From: VMCP01 sp964408945 | Lineage (GTDB): Bacteria; Bacteroidota; Bacteroidia; NS11-12g; UBA955 | Direction of reading: 5' to 3' | NCBI GenBank assembly: GCA_964408945.1 | Contig: CAYPBJ010000001.1 | Coordinates: 1 to 64,000, forward strand | DNA: 64,000 bases | Shown here: one piece after another, positions 9,937 through 18,226 of the stretch | How the letters are laid out: every line of letters starts with the position of its first letter | How positions within the stretch are numbered: position 1 is the stretch's first letter | Notes under the pieces: generated by a model | What the model saw: the letters and a program-made list of their open reading frames with translations, nothing else | Told to the model about the DNA's origin: nothing | Database searches by the model: none | Program-made: the position numbers and the translations under genes

Positions 9937-10416
9937 ATGAGAATATTTGCGCTGATCGTTTTAATAACTATGCCTTTTGTTTCTTATGGGCAGTCAGATA
10001 AATCAGGAGATTTGCAAACGACTGTTCGTCAATTAGAAGCTAAAAATAATGTATTAAACAAAAGAATTAGTGAACTTGAAGATGCTAATTATCGACTGAA
10101 GTCAGACATTGAGTCTACCAAAGCAGATGTTCAAGCCGAAATTCGTAGATCTCAAGAGTTACAAGCTCAAAATGAAAGAGCAATGAATTTGGCTTTAGAT
10201 GGTTTTACTAAGAAATTTGAGGAGCAAAATAAAGTAGTTCAAGGAGTGCAAGATGAATTAGGGCGCAAGATTGATCAACAATTAATTTTGATGATTGTTG
10301 GCATACTTCTTGTTGTGATTATCTTCTTGGTATTAAATAATGCTGCAACTAAAAAGGCATTAAAACAAAACGTTGCAAATTGGAATAGTTTCCAAGAACA
10401 CTTACTAAAAAAATAA
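9937..10416 (+). CDS. Signal peptide, coiled-coil, single-span membrane protein of the GldLM-like operon
   Basis: I do not recognise a named family. The 159-residue product has a signal peptide (1-19, ending VSYGQ) and a long polar heptad-rich region (about 24-115) predicted to form a periplasmic coiled coil. One strong membrane helix follows (about 116-135, LILMIVGILLVVIIFLVL), then a basic ~24-residue tail predicted to be cytoplasmic. The topology would be N-out, C-in. It is the first gene of a five-gene operon, 6 bases before the GldL-like gene. By inference it could be a scaffold, periplasmic strut or plug for the GldLM-like complex. The start at 9937 is chosen because the -7 box lies at 9906-9913. 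Confidence 0.75.
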   Translation: MRIFALIVLITMPFVSYGQSDKSGDLQTTVRQLEAKNNVLNKRISELEDANYRLKSDIESTKADVQAEIRRSQELQAQNERAMNLALDGFTKKFEEQNKVVQGVQDELGRKIDQQLILMIVGILLVVIIFLVLNNAATKKALKQNVANWNSFQEHLLKK

Positions 10417-10422
10417 AACAAT

Positions 10423-10920
10423 ATGAGTAATACACAAAAAGAACAAAAGGGTAAACTCGATGCAGTAACCTTTGTCTATGGAGTCGGTGCAGCCATCGTA
10501 TTGGTCGGAGCGATGTTCAAATTCTTGGGTTGGAACTTTGCCAATGAAATGTTTATCATTGGTTTGACGGTAGAGGCAATTGTATTTTTGATTTCTGCGT
10601 TCGAAAGAAAGGTTACGGAAAAGGAATACCAATGGGAGCAAGTATTTCCACAATTGGATAATCAAGGTAATAGTACTAGTGTTGACACTACAGGTTATCA
10701 GTCAGCAATGCAGCAGTTCAGTCAAACATTGGCTCAGTTGAACGAGGGGTTGAAGGAAATGACATCGGCTGTGAATGATATTAAGTCGGAAATGCGCACT
10801 AATGCAGATCAGTCTAACCAAATGAAGCAGTCAATGACTGAATTCAATAGTTTGATGACCAACTACAACGAAAACCTGAAGAAAATCAACGATCAATACA
10901 ATCAGCTTTTGAATAAGTAA
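10423..10920 (+). CDS. Short GldL-like motor protein (T9SS/gliding proton motor homologue)
   Basis: This 165-residue protein has two membrane helices with the GldL pattern. Helix 1 (about 14-35) ends GAMFKFLGW. Helix 2 (about 43-61) reads GLTVEAIVFLISAFE. In GldL the helix-2 Glu is essential for proton-motive-force use; the matching residues here are Glu51 and Glu61, with Lys33 in helix 1. The His usually found in the FK.xHW segment is Gly36 here (alignment from memory). The cytoplasmic part is only ~100 residues, mostly coiled coil (about 90-165), shorter than canonical GldL. Genes for two GldM-like proteins follow directly. The family forms a 5:2 GldL:GldM rotary motor in the inner membrane; that this protein does so is inference. 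Confidence 0.85.
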   Translation: MSNTQKEQKGKLDAVTFVYGVGAAIVLVGAMFKFLGWNFANEMFIIGLTVEAIVFLISAFERKVTEKEYQWEQVFPQLDNQGNSTSVDTTGYQSAMQQFSQTLAQLNEGLKEMTSAVNDIKSEMRTNADQSNQMKQSMTEFNSLMTNYNENLKKINDQYNQLLNK

Positions 10921-10928
10921 TATCCTTC

Positions 10929-12338
10929 ATGGGAAAACTGACCGTAAAAATCTCGAAGGCGAAGAACATCTCATTCATGAGGTTGTCTTTGTTTTACTTG
11001 ATTTTCATTGTACAAATCTTCTTTACCTCTCCTGGAATGTACGTTCTGCAGTTTCCAGATGTGCAGGAGTCACAGAAGATGGTAAACGAGCGTTTGCTGT
11101 CTGAGTTGAACGTGTTTAAACCTCAACTAGCGGAGCATGTAGAATTAAAAAAGACTACTTTAGAGTGTCTTGCCTCCCTAGAAGATGTGAAAAAGGCTTA
11201 TTATGCTTATGAAAAACAAGCAGGTATTTCTGGTGATCGTTTGAGAGAGAATAAATTTGCTGAACAAGAAGTTCGTAATGGTAAATGGGGCTCAATCATT
11301 GAAAAGACCTTGAGCAATTTTATCAAGACTTATAACACCGTAGGTAATAAAAATTTAAAGGAAGAATTCATTTCATTAAAAGACCATAAGGGTACCGAAT
11401 TTGAGGGATTGTATTATTTCTTCAAGGGGACACCCAACGGGGTGATTCCTTCAATTCTTGAGCATTTCAAAACGGTTATGCTTTATCATTCAATTTTGGC
11501 AATGAAAAAGAAGGAATCTGAACTTCCAAAGTTTGAGATTTTAACCTTAGACGAGACTGATTTTATTCAAAAATTTAAAAAGAATCTAATTTTGGGTGAA
11601 CCCCTTGATTTAATAATCCGTCCAAAAGAAATTGGAAAAAGACCAACAGTTAAGATCAATGGTTCTCCAATAAAAGTTGATTCTTTGAGATCTAATGATT
11701 TTAAAATGTATTTCTTACCCCCATCAGTTGGTGATTACGCTTTAGAAGTGATGTCAAATGACAAGAGGTTGTTTGCCTCGTTTAAAGTAGTTCCTCCTTC
11801 GTTTAGATTCATCAATTCGGCAAGTTCTGTTTCAGGATTTGTTGGTGATGAAATTTATGTCACACTGGATAGTGGTTATGTGCCTAAGGGCCGGAATATT
11901 ACTTTCTCATCAAAGGTGGCAAAAGTTGAAAGAAAAGGTTGGAAGCTGATAATCAAGCCAGAACGTGAAGGATTATTCAGTGTTCAAATGTTTGACAATG
12001 GTAAGTTTGTTGATGAATCTGACTTTGTAGCAACTGTTAAACCTGAGGAAGAAGTAGTTTTAATGGATGTGAGCGGAAATTCTGTTGAACTGAGCCAAGC
12101 AAACAAGTTGGAAGCGAAAAATACGTTTTGGCAAGTGGTAGATTTTGATATGAGTGTTACTCACCCCAATGGATTTTCTAAGAGAACCCATAGTTCAACT
12201 CGTTTTTTGCGAAATGACCTAAGAGAATTAGAATCCTCAGCTCCGACCGGCAGTGTACTTATTTTTGATAATATTCGCTTGGTGGGTCAAACTGATGGTG
12301 TGGTTACAAAGGGTAGACCGGTAATAATTATAAAGTAA
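10929..12338 (+). CDS. Divergent GldM-like protein A
   Basis: This 469-residue protein has a short basic N terminus and one membrane helix (about 17-37, RLSLFYLIFIVQIFF). A large periplasmic part follows: a helical first domain (about 50-200), then beta-sandwich domains. Layout and length fit GldM (one N-terminal span, helical D1, then Ig-like D2-D4). The C terminus keeps a GldM D4-like ending (GSVLIFDNIRLVGQTDG, then PVIIIK). Sequence is otherwise far from canonical GldM. It starts 8 bases after the GldL-like gene and ends 1 base before a second GldM-like gene. Predicted role: periplasmic shaft turned by the GldL-like ring. Family assignment rests on position, topology and the terminal motif. 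Confidence 0.72.
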   Translation: MGKLTVKISKAKNISFMRLSLFYLIFIVQIFFTSPGMYVLQFPDVQESQKMVNERLLSELNVFKPQLAEHVELKKTTLECLASLEDVKKAYYAYEKQAGISGDRLRENKFAEQEVRNGKWGSIIEKTLSNFIKTYNTVGNKNLKEEFISLKDHKGTEFEGLYYFFKGTPNGVIPSILEHFKTVMLYHSILAMKKKESELPKFEILTLDETDFIQKFKKNLILGEPLDLIIRPKEIGKRPTVKINGSPIKVDSLRSNDFKMYFLPPSVGDYALEVMSNDKRLFASFKVVPPSFRFINSASSVSGFVGDEIYVTLDSGYVPKGRNITFSSKVAKVERKGWKLIIKPEREGLFSVQMFDNGKFVDESDFVATVKPEEEVVLMDVSGNSVELSQANKLEAKNTFWQVVDFDMSVTHPNGFSKRTHSSTRFLRNDLRELESSAPTGSVLIFDNIRLVGQTDGVVTKGRPVIIIK

Positions 12339-12339
12339 C

Positions 12340-13710
12340 ATGGGAAATTTTGTTAGAGTAAAAAAAGCCAAGGTACTACGTTTTCAATTAATCAGCGTGA
12401 TGTATTTATTGTTCATTTCGCTGTCAATTTTGCAAATTCCCATTGACTGGTTGAGAACCAATATTAATATGGCTCAATACATCAATAACGCGACATCTGT
12501 AGAAATGGATAACAAACAGATTTTAGCGGTATATCAACAGATTGAGACCATTGAAAAGGAATTCTACAAGGAAGTTGGATACGATATTGATAAAAAGATT
12601 TATAAGGATCCAGATAGTTACAGCGGCACCGACATGTATTTTATTCGTTGGAAGAAAGGGTATAATCTTTTCGAGAAATTGGTTGAGTTGAAAAAGTATC
12701 ACTTAGCTCTCCCAGATAACAATCCCAAGAAAGCCGAATTTAATAAGTTGTTTGCGGACGATTTGAAAAATGGATTGGAATCAGAAAAAGCAACACTTTG
12801 GGTAGAATGGAAGTTCAAACACGTTCCTGCAGGGGTTGTGGTGACTTGGTTGGCCGATTTGAAATTGAGAATGAAGTTGCTTAACGGTGGCATTATTTTG
12901 AAAGAAGAGCAAAACGATGACTACTTAGTGTTAATGGCCTACAACATGGAGGCTGTGCGCCCTGGTGACACAGTAAGAATTGTTGTTTTTAATCACGAGG
13001 AGATGCAAGTCAACGCCACAGAAAATGATAAAGTATTTGATTTAACTGATTGGCATGGGGATACGTTGTTCTTTGTACCAAAATATGTGGGAATTTATAA
13101 TTTGAGTTTCAAAAAGAATGGGGTTGAAGAGACGTTGAAAGTGACTTCTATTGCTAAAACGTTTGAGCGCGAAAAAGATAATAAATACAATATTTTTTAC
13201 GAGGGTAAACCGGCAGAATTGCATTATGTGAATTTATTAAACCCAGCTGGAATTAGCTGTGATTGTGATCCCAACATTGCAATGAACAGAAGCAGTAATA
13301 AGGTGACTTTCACTCCACAAAAGGCGGGTTGGTGCAGTTTTATCATCAATAACAAAGATGGTAAAGCACTTTTGAGGGACTCAATCTACGTTCAAAAGAT
13401 TCCTGAACCCTTTCTATATGCTGAAGGAACCAGTGGTGGTGTAATGTCTAGAACGCGTTTAAAAGCCGATGGATTCATAAATATTTATGGTACACATCCC
13501 GATTTGCAGAAGTTTAAATATTCATTGTCTAAAATTAAATACCGTTTAGTTGGTGCAACGAATGAGGTAATGAACTCTGCCGGAAACAAGATTTCCTTAT
13601 CAGCAGACCAAGTGGATAAAGTGAAATACATAGTAGTTCAAGGTGCAGATATTAATACTGGTTCAAAGGGCATGGTTTTTGAGAAGCCATTAGTAATTCA
13701 AATTAAGTAA
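12340..13710 (+). CDS. Divergent GldM-like protein B
   Basis: This 456-residue protein has one N-terminal membrane helix (about 15-35) containing VMYLLFISLSIL, close to the MYLVFIAML segment of GldM. The periplasmic part has a helical domain (about 45-205) and beta-rich domains. It ends with KYIVVQGADINTGSKG then PLVIQIK, like the GldM D4 end. It is clearly related in plan to the preceding protein (both start MGK/MGN with a basic stretch) but differs strongly in sequence, so the pair is an old duplication. The gene begins 1 base after its neighbour, suggesting coupled translation and fixed stoichiometry. A heterodimeric shaft A:B replacing the GldM homodimer is the simplest inference. Confidence 0.75.
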   Translation: MGNFVRVKKAKVLRFQLISVMYLLFISLSILQIPIDWLRTNINMAQYINNATSVEMDNKQILAVYQQIETIEKEFYKEVGYDIDKKIYKDPDSYSGTDMYFIRWKKGYNLFEKLVELKKYHLALPDNNPKKAEFNKLFADDLKNGLESEKATLWVEWKFKHVPAGVVVTWLADLKLRMKLLNGGIILKEEQNDDYLVLMAYNMEAVRPGDTVRIVVFNHEEMQVNATENDKVFDLTDWHGDTLFFVPKYVGIYNLSFKKNGVEETLKVTSIAKTFEREKDNKYNIFYEGKPAELHYVNLLNPAGISCDCDPNIAMNRSSNKVTFTPQKAGWCSFIINNKDGKALLRDSIYVQKIPEPFLYAEGTSGGVMSRTRLKADGFINIYGTHPDLQKFKYSLSKIKYRLVGATNEVMNSAGNKISLSADQVDKVKYIVVQGADINTGSKGMVFEKPLVIQIK

Positions 13711-13716
13711 TCAACA

Positions 13717-15954
13717 ATGAGAAATATATTTCATACCTTTTCAACTATTTTAGCCTTGGCATCGTTTTCGATGCTTCAAGCGCAGTCTAGCGAAGTGGTT
13801 ATATCTGGCACAAGGGTGGTAGATTCTTCTGAAACTTTTAGCGTAAAACCCGGACAAACGTTAGTTTTCGAGGAAGGTGCGCGTTTGTTGGTATTCGGGG
13901 GCTTGAGCATTAAGGGTATACAAGATAATCCAGTAAAGATAACGTCTCGCAACGCAGAAGCCCCGGGGTTGGGTATTGTGATTGCAGATAATAAATCTCG
14001 AAATCAAGACATTATTGTTGAAAATGCTGAGGTTTCCGGATTAGTTCAGGCACTTAGATTTGATCCTTTTTGGTACAGAAAGTCTGTGCGTATCAACAAT
14101 GTAAAGTTTTCAGGAATAGATTCTCGAGAGCCTTTGATTTATGCATCTTCTCCGCTTTTAGATTTGAGAGACAATAAGAATATTGATTTCCAAATAACCA
14201 ATTCTCGTTTCTTTAACAATACCGGGAATTTAATTCTTGAAAAGGTTGGTTCATTAGGAATCAAGTATACATTAGATAACTTAACTTTCAATGATAATAC
14301 GTTGAAGGGTGATAACGCTTCAATGGGAATTCTTCATTTGGACTTCGCGCGCACGGTAATTTCCGATCAGGTTTCTTTAGGGAATTTGACTTTTGTTAAT
14401 AACAAGGCAGGTGATAATAATATAGGACTTTCAGTGAGTGGCGGTTCTGGTGTTCCGGTGAATATTCCATCGGGAAAGGTATTCTCTAATTCATCTAGTA
14501 CACAAGTTATTTTTGATAATCGTCGCGACCCACGTCTACCTAAAATTGGGGCAACTGAGACATCCAACCTAAAAGAAAAGGGAGGAGATGAGATATTCAT
14601 CACGGGTGCAACTCATAAATTTGGACGTTTAGCATTAGAAGTAGTTGGGCAACCTAAAATTGTGGAGATAAAAGATTCTTTCGGAAGAGCCGTTTTCATC
14701 AATCAAAACCTCGCTGGTGACAGCCTGATTTCAACCTATCTGGAAGGGAATCCGGCGACTTTAACCTTGCAAAATGGATTGAAATACAACGTGCCAAAGT
14801 TAACTGCGGCTCAATTGCCTCCACCAATATACCGACGTGTAGACACTACTTTAATTAGTCCAGAATGGCCTGATACAACTCTTAAAGCAAAAGTTGGATT
14901 CATGGTAATCATACCTATGTTCCACAAGCCTAAAGATATCGTTAAGTTAAAAACTTGGGAATTTGGTTTTTGGGGCGGTGGATCAGTTTACGGCGGTGGA
15001 GATATCAAACATAAGTTTTTCCCATTCGATAATGTCAATGGTGGATTCATGCCGGGCCCTCCAGGTACTGTCGAGTTAAGTGGAGGTGGATATGCACAAT
15101 ATAATATAACCAATGCATTCTCTCTTAAATCAAATATTTATCGGTCAACAGTATCCGTACACAATCTTTGGGCGCAAGGCTTGTTTTCTGGTGGTATTGT
15201 TCCAGAGGTAACAGATACTGCTGGTAATAAAAGGACACCTTACAATAATACTTGGCCTTTGATGTTTGTGACTCCCATTACAGTTTTAGATGTAGAAGGC
15301 GTCTGGCATATTGGTAAATACAATTTAAAACCAGGTCAGAAGGGTAAGTTTGTGAATTCAATTGGATTGAGTATCGGAGTCTTTACCTACACACCGTATC
15401 GTTTAGCTTATAGAAATCAAGGGAACGATGAGTCGTATGCCGCGTATAAAGCGAGAATCTGGAATGAGGAACGAATCAATTTGCGTGAATTAGGAATGGA
15501 GGGACAGAATTACTTGGAGAATGCAAAACCTTATGGAAAGGTTTCAATGAATACTGGTTTATCTTGGCAATTATCTTACATCAGAAAACGTTGGGCTTTC
15601 AAGGGTGAGATGAAGGCAGTTTATACGTTCACTGATTATTTGGATGATTATGGGCCAGGTCTTTGGTATGGGGGTGATTATGATGCTTGGTATCAGAATT
15701 TTATGGAGAATGAGAATTTCACCAATCCTGAACAAAAATTGGTTACTGTTGATGGCCAACCAACTGCAAAATTCACAAAGGTAAGCGGATACGGTGTAGG
15801 TAGTTGGGTCTCCTCAAATGCCGCCCGCTCCACTGACGGACTTAATGATTGGTACTATCAATTGCATATGGGACTGTCATACAGACTCTTGAGTAAGGAA
15901 GATAAGAATCCCAAGATTGAAACACTGAAAGAAAAAGAATCTAAAAAGAACTAA
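13717..15954 (+). CDS. Outer-membrane protein: beta-helix domain plus beta-barrel
   Basis: This 745-residue protein has a signal peptide (1-22, ending MLQAQ). Residues about 25-340 form a right-handed beta-helix-like region: repeated short strands with Asn/Gly turns such as NVKFSG, NSRFFNN, NLTFNDN and NLTFVNN. From about 390 a beta-barrel-like region with alternating aromatic strands begins (WEFGFWGGGSVYGGG; WYYQLHMGLSYRLL), related in feel to PorG/SprF-type barrels. The C terminus is a Lys/Glu-rich tail. It is the last gene of the GldLM-like operon, 6 bases after the second GldM-like gene and just before a terminator. It is the likely outer-membrane partner of the motor, where canonical systems have GldK and GldN. 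Function unknown. Confidence 0.72.
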   Translation: MRNIFHTFSTILALASFSMLQAQSSEVVISGTRVVDSSETFSVKPGQTLVFEEGARLLVFGGLSIKGIQDNPVKITSRNAEAPGLGIVIADNKSRNQDIIVENAEVSGLVQALRFDPFWYRKSVRINNVKFSGIDSREPLIYASSPLLDLRDNKNIDFQITNSRFFNNTGNLILEKVGSLGIKYTLDNLTFNDNTLKGDNASMGILHLDFARTVISDQVSLGNLTFVNNKAGDNNIGLSVSGGSGVPVNIPSGKVFSNSSSTQVIFDNRRDPRLPKIGATETSNLKEKGGDEIFITGATHKFGRLALEVVGQPKIVEIKDSFGRAVFINQNLAGDSLISTYLEGNPATLTLQNGLKYNVPKLTAAQLPPPIYRRVDTTLISPEWPDTTLKAKVGFMVIIPMFHKPKDIVKLKTWEFGFWGGGSVYGGGDIKHKFFPFDNVNGGFMPGPPGTVELSGGGYAQYNITNAFSLKSNIYRSTVSVHNLWAQGLFSGGIVPEVTDTAGNKRTPYNNTWPLMFVTPITVLDVEGVWHIGKYNLKPGQKGKFVNSIGLSIGVFTYTPYRLAYRNQGNDESYAAYKARIWNEERINLRELGMEGQNYLENAKPYGKVSMNTGLSWQLSYIRKRWAFKGEMKAVYTFTDYLDDYGPGLWYGGDYDAWYQNFMENENFTNPEQKLVTVDGQPTAKFTKVSGYGVGSWVSSNAARSTDGLNDWYYQLHMGLSYRLLSKEDKNPKIETLKEKESKKN

Positions 15955-15960
15955 TATTAA

Positions 15961-15986
15961 AAGGCTCCCAAGGGAGCCTTTTTTAT
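15961..15986 (+). terminator. Rho-independent terminator of the GldLM-like operon
   Basis: AAGGCTCCC, a 2-base loop, then GGGAGCCTT runs directly into TTTTTT. The perfect stem lies just after the stop at 15954, closing the five-gene operon. Confidence 0.92.
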
Positions 15987-16010
15987 TGATGAAATCACCA
16001 ATAAATCCCC

Positions 16011-16018
16011 TAAATTTG
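16011..16018 (+). promoter_or_regulatory. -7 box of the E2 gene
   Basis: TAAATTTG exactly matches TAnnTTTG, 22 bases before the ATG at 16040. A TTG lies 22 bases upstream (15986-15988), slightly longer spacing than ideal. Confidence 0.6.
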
Positions 16019-16039
16019 CTGAAATTTTAGTGCAATATC

Positions 16040-17326
16040 ATGGCCATAGAAATCATTGTTCCAGCTCCCGGAGAATCTGTTAGTGAAGTTACCATCGCCA
16101 ACTGGTTAGTAAAAGAAGGCGATTGGGTTGAAATGGACGCACCACTCGCAGAATTTGAAAGTGACAAAGCTACCTTTGAGGTAAATGCAGAAAAAGCCGG
16201 TGTAGTGGAAAAGCTGATTGGTAATGTTGGTGATACAATCAATGTAAATACAGTTATTGCTTTGATCAATACCGAAGCGGCAAGACCAGAAAATGCAGCG
16301 CCTGCGGCTCCTGTAGCTTCGAAGTCGGATGCAGCCCCTGTTGCTGCTCCAACGCCAAGTGCTAAAGTTGAAAGCGCGAAATCTGAATCTTCTTCGGCGG
16401 TTAAAACGTCCCCCGAAAACAGCTCTGATGTAAATGCATCGCCCGTAGCATTGCAGTTGCTGAATGAATATGGTATCAATGCAAGTCAGGTTCAAGGGAC
16501 AGGGTCAAATGGGAAAATCACTAAAATGGATGCCCTTGAAGCTATCGTGAAATTGGGTGGCACCAAAAAGGCTGAGACCAATAATTATTCGCAAACCAAT
16601 CGCGAACCTCGACGCGAAAAAATGTCGAATTTGCGCAAAACGGTGGCCAGAAGATTGGTGGCAGCGAAGAATGAAACTGCTATGTTGACCACATTCAATG
16701 AGGTTAATATGAAGCCAGTGATGGACCTGAGAACTCAGTATAAAGACAAATTCAAAGATGAGTTTGGTGTGAACTTGGGTTTCATGAGTTTCTTTACAAG
16801 AGCGGTTTGTATTGCTTTGAAAGATTGGCCTGCGGTAAATGCAAGTATTGAAGGCGAAGAAATAGTATACCATGACTATTGCGATATCTCGATTGCGGTG
16901 AGCGCTCCTAAGGGTTTGGTTGTACCGGTTATTAGAAGTGCTGAAACTTTGAGCCTTGAAGGTATTGAAAAAGAAGTGAAGCGATTGGCTACAAAAGCTC
17001 GTGATAATAAATTGAGTATCGATGAAATGTCGGGTGGTACCTTTACCATCACCAACGGTGGTGTTTTTGGTTCCATGATGAGTACTCCAATTATAAATTC
17101 TCCTCAAAGTGGTATTTTGGGTATGCACAATATTGTTGAAAGACCCGTGGTTGAAAACGGACAAATTGTGATTAGACCAATCATGTATCTTGCTTTGAGT
17201 TACGATCACAGAATCATTGATGGACGTGAAAGCGTAAGTTTCCTTGTGAGGGTTAAGAACCTTCTTGAGAACCCAGAGATGCTCTTCGACGGTAAACGCC
17301 CCGAAGAACGCGTATTGGGATTGTAA
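16040..17326 (+). CDS. sucB: Dihydrolipoamide acyltransferase (E2), probably 2-oxoglutarate dehydrogenase type
   Basis: The 428-residue protein has three parts. A lipoyl domain (1-78) carries the lipoylation Lys43 in the ESDKATFEV turn. An Ala/Pro/Ser-rich linker joins it to an E1/E3-binding domain (about 133-172, SPVALQLLNEYGI). The catalytic domain (about 190-428) ends with the DHRIIDG motif carrying catalytic His390 and Asp394. It transfers acyl groups from lipoyl-lysine to CoA in a 2-oxoacid dehydrogenase complex. One lipoyl domain and the general sequence favour the succinyltransferase (SucB/OdhB), but a branched-chain E2 is not fully excluded. No E1 gene is adjacent. lipA, needed for its cofactor, lies at 44078. 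The stop overlaps the next ATG (TAATG). Confidence 0.9.
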   Translation: MAIEIIVPAPGESVSEVTIANWLVKEGDWVEMDAPLAEFESDKATFEVNAEKAGVVEKLIGNVGDTINVNTVIALINTEAARPENAAPAAPVASKSDAAPVAAPTPSAKVESAKSESSSAVKTSPENSSDVNASPVALQLLNEYGINASQVQGTGSNGKITKMDALEAIVKLGGTKKAETNNYSQTNREPRREKMSNLRKTVARRLVAAKNETAMLTTFNEVNMKPVMDLRTQYKDKFKDEFGVNLGFMSFFTRAVCIALKDWPAVNASIEGEEIVYHDYCDISIAVSAPKGLVVPVIRSAETLSLEGIEKEVKRLATKARDNKLSIDEMSGGTFTITNGGVFGSMMSTPIINSPQSGILGMHNIVERPVVENGQIVIRPIMYLALSYDHRIIDGRESVSFLVRVKNLLENPEMLFDGKRPEERVLGL

Positions 17327-18186
17327 TGCATAATCACGATCACCACGACCATCATCTTGAGATGGGTAGGAAGTTTCTTATTGGTGTCGTGCTGAATTTT
17401 TCTTTTGTTTTGGTTGAATTTTTCTATGGATGGAAAGTTCAGTCTATCTCCTTGTTTGCGGATGCTTGGCATAACTTGTCAGATGTGGCTGGCCTTATCA
17501 TTAGTTGGGTGGCATTCAGAATGGCCACGAAGAAACCCACAGAAAATTATACCTACGGTTATTCGAAAGGAACAATTTTGGCATCGTTGGCCAATTGCGT
17601 GTTGTTATTTATTGCGGTTTACGTGATGGGTGCTGAGGCTATTCACCGTTTTGGTAATCCTCATTCAGTTGAAACAGGCACCATTATGTGGGTGGCTGGA
17701 ATGGGTGTTGTTGTCAATACGGTTACCGCTTTGCTTTTTATGAGCAGCAATGAATTGAATAATAGGGCGGCATTTTTGCATATGGCAGCTGATGCTCTGG
17801 TATCGGTAGCGGTGGTGCTAGGTGGTTGGTTCATGTCATTGGGCGCACCGGAATGGATTGATCCAGCACTCGGTTTAGTCATTTGTTTGGTGATTCTATG
17901 GGGAACCTTGAAATTGTTTAGCAGTAGTTTGAGGCTGAGTTTGGATGGGGTGCCTGAAGGATTGGATATTAAAACGGTTTCAGACGAACTTTTATCGGTT
18001 CCTGGATTGCGGAGAATTGAAAATATGCACATTTGGGCCATTAGTACCACACGAAGTGCTTTTACAGCTACTTTGGAAATAGACCTTGTTAAATCTCAAG
18101 AGATTGAAAGTATCAAAGGTCAGGTTCGGGAAATTTTGAAAAAACACAGGATTCAACATACCACTTTAGAGACTTTGTTGGTATAA
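17326..18186 (+). CDS. Cation diffusion facilitator, zinc-efflux type
   Basis: This 286-residue protein starts with a His-rich metal-binding stretch (HNHDHHDHH), followed by about six membrane helices and a C-terminal cytoplasmic domain. The two metal-site motifs of zinc-type CDF transporters are present: HNLSD in the second helix and HMAAD in the fifth. The C-terminal part (MHIWAISTTRSAFTATLEI) matches the regulatory ferredoxin-like domain. It should export Zn2+ or similar metals by proton antiport. Its ATG overlaps the stop of the E2 gene, so it may be translationally coupled although the functions differ. Confidence 0.92.
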   Translation: MHNHDHHDHHLEMGRKFLIGVVLNFSFVLVEFFYGWKVQSISLFADAWHNLSDVAGLIISWVAFRMATKKPTENYTYGYSKGTILASLANCVLLFIAVYVMGAEAIHRFGNPHSVETGTIMWVAGMGVVVNTVTALLFMSSNELNNRAAFLHMAADALVSVAVVLGGWFMSLGAPEWIDPALGLVICLVILWGTLKLFSSSLRLSLDGVPEGLDIKTVSDELLSVPGLRRIENMHIWAISTTRSAFTATLEIDLVKSQEIESIKGQVREILKKHRIQHTTLETLLV

Positions 18187-18226
18187 AGGAATTTCATTAA
18201 CTTCTCTTTCGTGAAAAAGATAAGTG

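Noticed and set aside
16027..17209. Long open frames on the minus strand opposite the E2 gene (about 150 and 234 residues)
   Set aside because: They are antisense shadows of sucB with biased composition (Ser/Thr/Ala-rich or His/Asn/Arg-rich) and no family pattern or promoter.
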